A DNA stretch of 20,934 nt, taken from positions 1-20,934 of the IMG/VR virus record IMGVR_UViG_3300010354_000840. One strand, written 5' to 3'. The stretch's first letter is position 1; the number at the start of each line of letters is the position of its first letter. Below are positions 15,292 to 20,934 of this stretch, piece by piece. This DNA comes from a virus. Under the pieces are notes generated by a model that worked only from the letters and a program-made list of their open reading frames with translations, did not search any database and had not been told where the DNA came from. Made by a program: the position numbers and the translations under genes.

Positions 15292-17694
15292 ATGCTGGAA
15301 AAAAAAGAGCGACAAAGAACGTCATTAAGTGCTTCAGCAGATTTAAGCAATATAGTGCAGCCAACAACACTGAATGTTATTGGTGCATCAGTACAAACAG
15401 CTTTTTTTGGAACAGGAACGCGCTTTGCTGATTTAGAAGCGGCTGCAATTGAGGAAAGAAAAAAAACTGGTACTCCCATGTCAAAAGAAGATTTTGATAA
15501 TGTATATGGGCGGCAATATAAAAATTTAAAATGGACTGAAGGCATGACGCAAGAAGGGGCTGCCATTTTGTCTGCGTATGAAGACCAACAAAGAGATTAC
15601 GATAGCGTATTATCGCGGGCATCAAATTTACAAAGTGCTGCTGCCTTTGTTCCAACTTTTGCGGCCGCCATGATTGAAACTAAAAATGCTGGCATTGAAT
15701 TGGGAGTACAAGCTGGTGTAAGTGCAGCAGCATTTGCCGCATCAAAAGCCAACCCAATTACCGCCGCTTATTTGCCAGTTAAAGCCTTAGCAGCAACACA
15801 CAAGATATTAACTGGTGCAAAAGTATCTGCCAGAACAAAGTTCGCGTACGGGGCTGGATTGGGGGTTGTGAGCGCGGGCATTGCAGAACCAAGCAACATA
15901 TCATCGGCAGAAACATTGCAGCAAGACTATGATTATGTTGACACCCTTATGAACATTGCAAGCAGCAGTATGCTTGGGGGAACTATTGAGGCGGCTCCTA
16001 CTTGGGTGCGGTCATTGCGACAAAAGTTTGGTAGCAAAGCATTTGATGTTCATGCAGCCAAAATGGATACAGCCGCCGCGCAAATGGCCGAGGGGCAACC
16101 GATAGATTTAAGTTATCCTGAAGCTGCTGCAAAAATTTCTATGGCTGATGTGCGTGCGCCAGTTAATGAAAAAATAAATGCAATTCAAAACTTTGTTGCC
16201 GAAAAAACAGGAAAAGATATTTTTCCATCGCAACCAGACTTAAAACAAAATCCTGATATTTTTTTAGAACAAATTGACGGACTTCCTGGCAAAGAATCAC
16301 AAGGTGGGCAAATTGCTACATTGCATCATGGAACAAATATTAATTTTACCAAACTTGACCCAGCAAAAAGCGGCGGAATGGTGTTTTTTGGTGAAGACCA
16401 ATTCATTGCCAAGCGTTATGCAGAAGGAAGTGGCGGCAATCGCGCCAGACTTAGTGACTTAGAAAAATATATTGTTGGGGATAATGGCATTGTTTACGAA
16501 TTAACTGGTGCTAAAACTGTAGAAAAAACAATGACCTTTAAAGGTGAGCGCTTTAACTATGAAGCTCTTGAAGGCGGAGAATGGAGTCCAATTGGACGCG
16601 CAAATCCAAATGAAATTCTTGTTAATAAAAAATCATTACTTCCTCTTGATAGAAAATATTCAAGCCTTAGTATGGATGAAGCCAAAGCTGCAACAAATCC
16701 TGAAACTGGAACAGCAGAACTTATACCAAAATCTTCTAAAATTATTACAAAAGATTTTGAAAATCTTAAATTGCTTGACATTTCTACGCCAGAAGGTCGT
16801 GACGTTATTGCAAAATTAAATCCAACAACTAAAATTGGTCAGACGCTTGTTGATGCAGCAAAATATGATGCTAAATCAATTGACAATAGCACAACACAAT
16901 TAAATAACAATTTTTGGCAATTTACTAAAAGTTCAAAATCTTTTGGCAATCAATTGGCTGAAGATATTGTTGAGCCATTAAAAAAACTTGGATACGACGG
17001 TGTACGGTTTAACGATGACCAACATAAATCTATTGGCCTTTTTGATTCTGGATTAGAAAAAGAAGTCAATGTTAAAAATAAAATAATAACAGATACAAAT
17101 TGGGCTAGGATTGCACGGGATAACAATCTTCCGCCAAATGCAAAAAAACAATTAACTAATCCAAGTGAATATGTTGTTCGCAATAGAGAAACAGGCGAAA
17201 CAATTTTTAAAACTCAAGACAAAACTTTGCTTAGCAATGTTAATAGAGATAAATATGAAACCGTGCCATTGGCAGAACATTTGCTTAATCTTGATGGTAA
17301 GTCATTTGATTTAACAGAGCGTTCATTATTGCAAGCAGAAAAAGTTAGGGCGCTGCACGAACAAACAGCATTTACAGGTTTAAAATCTGGCGATGATGTT
17401 TTGAAAAAAATTGTAAATGACAATAAGGAAATTATAAATTCTGTAGAGCAGTTTGGTGCTAAGAAATTAAGTTTGGAAACGCCAGAGCCAGAACCAGAAT
17501 ATGAAAGCTTTGACGATATTTACAGGCAAGCTCAGCAATTTAAAACAGACCATGATAACATTATGCGAATGATTGAAGCTGGAGAAATTGATACAATAAG
17601 TGCAGCGGCATATAAGGCAGAACTTGCTGGACTTGACCCAGATTCTTTAGACAATGGATTCTTAGAACTTCAAAATTGTTTGTTAGGGATATAA
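15292..17694 (+). CDS. Presumed ejected virion protein with ADP-ribosyltransferase-like (ART-PolyVal type) domain
   Basis: 800 aa. N-terminal half: polar region (1-105), then hydrophobic Ala/Gly-rich helices (about 110-170, 183-198, 215-235) typical of membrane-interacting core proteins. Residues about 340-595 resemble the ART domain of phage polyvalent proteins: LHHGTNINFTKLDP (344-357) with the H-G-T motif, MVFFGEDQFIAKRYAEGSG (363-381) with the 'F-x-x-x-x-x-x-A-x-x-Y-A' motif, GIVYELTG and a long insertion, then LKKLGYDGVRF (563-573) and SIGLFD (580-585). These fit an H-Y-x class of NAD-using transferases. A Glu is not visible in the last motif; D575 and D576 are the nearest acids. The C-terminus is helical and charged. 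It lies between two core-type proteins, so packaging and ejection are inferred, not shown. Confidence 0.68.
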   Translation: MLEKKERQRTSLSASADLSNIVQPTTLNVIGASVQTAFFGTGTRFADLEAAAIEERKKTGTPMSKEDFDNVYGRQYKNLKWTEGMTQEGAAILSAYEDQQRDYDSVLSRASNLQSAAAFVPTFAAAMIETKNAGIELGVQAGVSAAAFAASKANPITAAYLPVKALAATHKILTGAKVSARTKFAYGAGLGVVSAGIAEPSNISSAETLQQDYDYVDTLMNIASSSMLGGTIEAAPTWVRSLRQKFGSKAFDVHAAKMDTAAAQMAEGQPIDLSYPEAAAKISMADVRAPVNEKINAIQNFVAEKTGKDIFPSQPDLKQNPDIFLEQIDGLPGKESQGGQIATLHHGTNINFTKLDPAKSGGMVFFGEDQFIAKRYAEGSGGNRARLSDLEKYIVGDNGIVYELTGAKTVEKTMTFKGERFNYEALEGGEWSPIGRANPNEILVNKKSLLPLDRKYSSLSMDEAKAATNPETGTAELIPKSSKIITKDFENLKLLDISTPEGRDVIAKLNPTTKIGQTLVDAAKYDAKSIDNSTTQLNNNFWQFTKSSKSFGNQLAEDIVEPLKKLGYDGVRFNDDQHKSIGLFDSGLEKEVNVKNKIITDTNWARIARDNNLPPNAKKQLTNPSEYVVRNRETGETIFKTQDKTLLSNVNRDKYETVPLAEHLLNLDGKSFDLTERSLLQAEKVRALHEQTAFTGLKSGDDVLKKIVNDNKEIINSVEQFGAKKLSLETPEPEPEYESFDDIYRQAQQFKTDHDNIMRMIEAGEIDTISAAAYKAELAGLDPDSLDNGFLELQNCLLGI

Positions 17695-20099
17695 TGGCAG
17701 ATTGTTACAAAAGATTTCTTAAAGGTGCAAAAGGTGCTGGAGGGGAAGATGCTGCAAAAAAAATGGAAGATACCATCCGCAAAAATGCGGAAGAGCGAGC
17801 TGCCAACGGTGAAAATTATATTGACGCATTAAATGCAGAAATTAAAGCGCACAAAGATGAATTGACCAAAAGGCAATACACACTAACGCAAAATTTCTTA
17901 AAGTATCAAATGCTTACCTCCGATGTAAAAACACGCATTGAAGGTGGAATGTCAATTAGAGATGCGCTGTTTTCAAGCATAGAAACGCCCAGCGGCACAA
18001 CCGTTCAAGGTGGCATGGCCTCACTTGAAGTAAATATCAATGCACTAGATGCGCGGTATTTTGGTAAATTAACTGGCGGCCTTGCAAGCAAAAACAATAA
18101 ACTTATTAAAATGTTTCAATCATCAGAATTGGACGAACCAATTCAGCGAGCATTGTGGGATTTATCAAGCGGGAAAAAACCGAATGAAATTGAAAATACA
18201 GATATTAGACAGATTGCTACTGCAATTTATGGTGTTCAAGAAGAATTAAGGTTGCGTGCCAACAAATCGGGGGCAAACATATCAAGCGTTCCTGGCGGTG
18301 TATTAGCTCAAAATCACAGTTTAGACAAAATGGCTACAGCAGGAAAAGAAGCTTGGGTTAATGATGTGTTGCCTTTGCTCAATTCAAAAACTTCTTTTAA
18401 TGGAAAATTTAAGAATAATTCTGCTGGATTAAAAAAAGCATTAGAGTCTGCCTATGACGCCATGGTTACTGGCGTTCGCTATCAATCGCGGCTGCAATAT
18501 ACAGATGAAAAATTCTTTGATTTTTTTGGCAGTCAAAACCTTGCCCGCAGGTTATCGCAAAAACGTGAGTTGCATTTTAAGAATTATGATAGCTGGAAAA
18601 AATGGCATGAAAATTATGGTGAAGGTTTTTTAGGCGAACAGACAATTAAAGATATTCAGAGCATGACACACAACATTGCCATGCTTGAAAAATTTGGAAC
18701 CAATCCTGAAGTGGCTTGGAAAAACGCGGTGCAAAATATACTGGAAGCTAACCGTGATAAGCTATCTGCTGAAGCGCAAAAAGCGGGAAAATCCAATAAA
18801 GAATATTTAGATTCTATAAAAAACAAATCTCAAGAAATAATGGATTTTGCATCTGGCAAAAATCAGATTGCTGTTAATCCAACAATAGCACAATTTGCTG
18901 GAACAACACGTTCTATTGTTGCAATGGCTTCTCTTGGGAAAATGCTGCTTTCTGTAATTTCAGATATACCGCTTAAAGCATCTGAATATAAATACCAAGG
19001 CAGAACATTTCTTGGGGGTATTGCCAAAAGCTTTACTGATATTATTGGGCAAACTGGCGTTTCTTATGCAGAAGCCACCAAAACCGCATCATTGCTAGGC
19101 GTGTACATGGACGCCTTTACAGGTGGAACCAATAGATTTTGGGATGACAAATTAACCAAAACAAGCCGAGTGTTTTTTGATATAATTGGCAACACATGGT
19201 GGACGGGCAGGCACAAATTAGCAATGACCATGACGCTGTCACACGATTTGGCACTGAAAAAAAACATAAGTTTTAATGACTTAGATGAAGAAACTTTACG
19301 TTCGTTTACGACTTACGGAATTACAGAAAATGACTGGAATAAATTAAGGCAGGCCGTATCAAAAATTGAAGGAAACAATAAGGAATTTATTGTAACAGAT
19401 TTGATTAAAGATGACGCTGTTGCTGAAAAATATATTGGTTGGATTGTTAGCCGACAAAGTTTTGGAGTTGTTGAGGGAGGGTTTAAGCAACAACGACAAT
19501 TAAGTCTTGGAACAAAACGCGGAACCGCATCTGGTGAACTGATAAGAATGCTTACTCAATTTAAAAGTTTTAGCTATTCTATGCTTACCAAAGTTTATGG
19601 CCGCGAAATATATGGAAAGCAGAAGATAGAACCTATGACCATAACACAATTGTTTTTGGCAACCGTTGCCTTTGGTTATTTGGCTGAAGTGTCGTCAGAT
19701 TTATTAAATGGAAAAACACCAAAACAACCTGATAAATTAGAAACGTGGCACAAAGCCGTTGCGCGCGGTGGCGGATTAGGATTGATTGGCGATTTTGTTT
19801 TGCCAGAATACGGCGGAACAAGAAAAATAATTGGCGCGGCTGCCGGGCCAGTATTAACCAAAGCAGGTGATATAACTGAAATGGCCACTGGTTTAGTCAC
19901 AAGGGGCAAGCTGCCGTCGTCTAAAAAAGCGTTTGATGTAGCTCTATCTACAATTCCTTTTAACAATGTTATTTGGACTAGACCTGTTTTAGACCAATTG
20001 CTTGTAAACGATATTCGCAAGCTTTTAGACCCAGCGGGTTATGCGCGTCAACAGCGCGAACAAATGAAAATGTACGGGCAGAGAAACATTGACTTTTAA
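17694..20099 (+). CDS. Large internal virion / ejection protein, 801 aa
   Basis: The start is the ATG at 17694 overlapping the previous TAA, with TTAGGGAT just upstream; an in-frame TTG at 17676 is less likely. The N-terminus (1-75) is helical and charged and the middle (about 110-390) helical. Hydrophobic segments occur around 405-425 (VAMASLGKMLLSVISDIPL), 650-668 (ITQLFLATVAFGYLAEVSS) and 690-725, Gly-rich. The motif LIRMLTQFKSFSYSML (616-631) closely resembles the 'Q-F-K-S-F' helix of the C-terminal part of large podovirus core proteins, which may play the T7 gp16 role of crossing the inner membrane and translocating DNA. Unlike T7 gp16 it is short and has no N-terminal lytic transglycosylase; the muramidase is in another protein here. 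Confidence 0.8.
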   Translation: MADCYKRFLKGAKGAGGEDAAKKMEDTIRKNAEERAANGENYIDALNAEIKAHKDELTKRQYTLTQNFLKYQMLTSDVKTRIEGGMSIRDALFSSIETPSGTTVQGGMASLEVNINALDARYFGKLTGGLASKNNKLIKMFQSSELDEPIQRALWDLSSGKKPNEIENTDIRQIATAIYGVQEELRLRANKSGANISSVPGGVLAQNHSLDKMATAGKEAWVNDVLPLLNSKTSFNGKFKNNSAGLKKALESAYDAMVTGVRYQSRLQYTDEKFFDFFGSQNLARRLSQKRELHFKNYDSWKKWHENYGEGFLGEQTIKDIQSMTHNIAMLEKFGTNPEVAWKNAVQNILEANRDKLSAEAQKAGKSNKEYLDSIKNKSQEIMDFASGKNQIAVNPTIAQFAGTTRSIVAMASLGKMLLSVISDIPLKASEYKYQGRTFLGGIAKSFTDIIGQTGVSYAEATKTASLLGVYMDAFTGGTNRFWDDKLTKTSRVFFDIIGNTWWTGRHKLAMTMTLSHDLALKKNISFNDLDEETLRSFTTYGITENDWNKLRQAVSKIEGNNKEFIVTDLIKDDAVAEKYIGWIVSRQSFGVVEGGFKQQRQLSLGTKRGTASGELIRMLTQFKSFSYSMLTKVYGREIYGKQKIEPMTITQLFLATVAFGYLAEVSSDLLNGKTPKQPDKLETWHKAVARGGGLGLIGDFVLPEYGGTRKIIGAAAGPVLTKAGDITEMATGLVTRGKLPSSKKAFDVALSTIPFNNVIWTRPVLDQLLVNDIRKLLDPAGYARQQREQMKMYGQRNIDF

Positions 20100-20137
20100 C
20101 AACTTTTCTAACGGCTTAATTTAAGGTATAAGTAATC

Positions 20138-20934
20138 ATGACTATTGCATTGCAGCCAATTAAATTTAGATACCAAGGCAACGGGGCTACTGCCAGCTTT
20201 TCGTTTGCGAATAAAATTTATGACGAAACAGATTTAATTGTAGAAATTTTAGACAGGACTACATCTGTATTAACCGAAACGCTTACATATGTAACGCACT
20301 ACAGTGTAAGTATTGCCGCCAATGGTTATGCGACTGTTACAATTACTAATCCTGCAAAAATACCAAGCAATACTCAAGATATTTTATTACGAGCTTCATT
20401 TCCATTTACACAAACGGCTGAATTTAATTCAGGAACAGTATTGCCCGCCGAAACTATTGAGAACATGGGCGACAAACTTACATCTATTGTTCAGCAGCTT
20501 GATGAAAGCGTTGGCCGTTCCTTAAAGTACAATGCTCAAAGCCCTGTAACCAATCCAACTATCGCTAATCCCGTTGCTGATGCAACCCTGGCATTTGACG
20601 GAACAACTGGTGCATTAAAAGCTGGGGCAACATTGGGCGATATTTCCAATGCGGCGGCCAATGCAACGTCGGCTGCTGTTTCTGCTGCCACGGCCTCGGC
20701 TGCATCTGCTGCGGCACAAGCAGCTAATGGTGGTATTGGTCGGGTAGTCCGCTTGGCAACCAGTGGCAACGTTACCTTGTCGGGATTGCAAACGATTGAT
20801 GGTGTTGTCGGCGCGGAGGGCGATAGGATTCTGGTGCGTACAAACACCACATCTTCGCAAAACGGCATATATCTCATGGCCAGTGGTGCATGGACAAGGG
20901 CAACAGATGCGAACACCTGGTCATCTTTTGTTGG
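20138..20934 (+). CDS. Tail fibre / tailspike, N-terminal part (3' end outside window)
   Basis: At least 265 residues. The N-terminal module (1-130) is a common virion-anchoring domain: NGATASFSFANKIYDETDLIV, then a 'T-E-T-L-T-Y-V-T-H-Y-S-V' strand, LLRASFPFTQTAEFNSG and DKLTSIVQQLDESVGRSL (112-129). This is the pattern seen in T7-like and tailspike N-termini. A proline/threonine-rich linker, an Ala/Ser-rich coiled-coil (about 170-197) and a domain beginning RVVRLATSGNVTLSGLQTID (202-221) with NGIYLMASGAWTRATDA (242-258) follow; this last unit recurs in fibres and spikes. Receptor-binding parts lie beyond the window. ATG 20138 has only a weak, distant AAGG (spacing about 12). A 38-nt gap separates it from the previous gene. 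Confidence 0.85.
   Translation, partial: MTIALQPIKFRYQGNGATASFSFANKIYDETDLIVEILDRTTSVLTETLTYVTHYSVSIAANGYATVTITNPAKIPSNTQDILLRASFPFTQTAEFNSGTVLPAETIENMGDKLTSIVQQLDESVGRSLKYNAQSPVTNPTIANPVADATLAFDGTTGALKAGATLGDISNAAANATSAAVSAATASAASAAAQAANGGIGRVVRLATSGNVTLSGLQTIDGVVGAEGDRILVRTNTTSSQNGIYLMASGAWTRATDANTWSSFV

Noticed and set aside
17676-17693. TTG at 17676 as start of the 801-aa protein
   Set aside because: ATG 17694 is in a TAATG overlap with a purine-rich TTAGGGAT upstream; the extra six residues add nothing recognisable.
20100-20137. Promoter or terminator between the last core gene and the tail fibre
   Set aside because: A TTGACT occurs at 20089-20094 but no -10 box lies at proper spacing, and no stable hairpin is visible.
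20630-20730. Ala-rich repetitive DNA in the fibre gene as a tandem repeat element
   Set aside because: The GCN-rich run encodes an Ala/Ser coiled-coil and has no constant DNA unit.
1-20934. CRISPR array, insertion sequence, integrase or attachment site
   Set aside because: No regularly spaced repeats, transposase motifs, integrase motifs or long terminal repeats were seen; the DNA is almost fully occupied by virion genes.

Overview
The window is a virion morphogenesis segment of a tailed, short-tailed (podovirus-like) bacteriophage. All genes run on the + strand and are tightly packed, several joined by TAATG or TGATG stop/start overlaps. There is no integrase, tRNA, replication or lysis cassette here, so lifestyle and host cannot be read from the window. 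The DNA is AT-leaning with a bacterial genetic code; AGGAG-type ribosome binding sites and one near-consensus sigma70-type promoter suggest a bacterial, probably Gram-negative, host.

Layout. (1) Packaging, 1-2298: the 3' end of a probable small terminase gene, an unrecognised 159-aa gene, and the large terminase subunit. (2) Portal region, 2264-6503: a GNAT acetyltransferase, a small charged protein, the head-tail connector (portal), a 484-aa beta-rich structural protein with a perfect Shine-Dalgarno, and a small Bbp19-like protein. (3) Head, 6409-8823: scaffold, then a separate expression cassette (promoter, roughly 120-nt structured leader, major capsid protein, decoration-like protein, intrinsic terminator). 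(4) Tail, 8880-12082: T7 gp11-like and gp12-like tail tube/nozzle proteins, the second with two internal FCCH-like repeats. (5) Internal core/ejection proteins, 12082-20099: a T7 gp13-like GNAT-fold protein, a gp14-like protein, and three large proteins of 755, 800 and 801 aa. The first carries a GH108-type muramidase domain and the second an ADP-ribosyltransferase-like (ART-PolyVal type) domain. (6) 20138-end: the start of a modular tail fibre whose GC content jumps after the virion-anchoring part.

How it works together: the terminase packs DNA through the portal into a scaffolded capsid. The gp11/gp12-like proteins and the fibre build the short tail. The internal proteins are expected, by analogy with T7, to leave the particle with the DNA, opening peptidoglycan (muramidase) and forming a conduit. 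The most interesting element is the ART-like domain in one of these presumed ejected proteins: it could modify host proteins at the moment of entry, analogous in logic to the packaged Alt enzyme of T4. The second is the hairpin-rich leader between the promoter and the capsid gene, which ends in an ATGTG dual-start arrangement.
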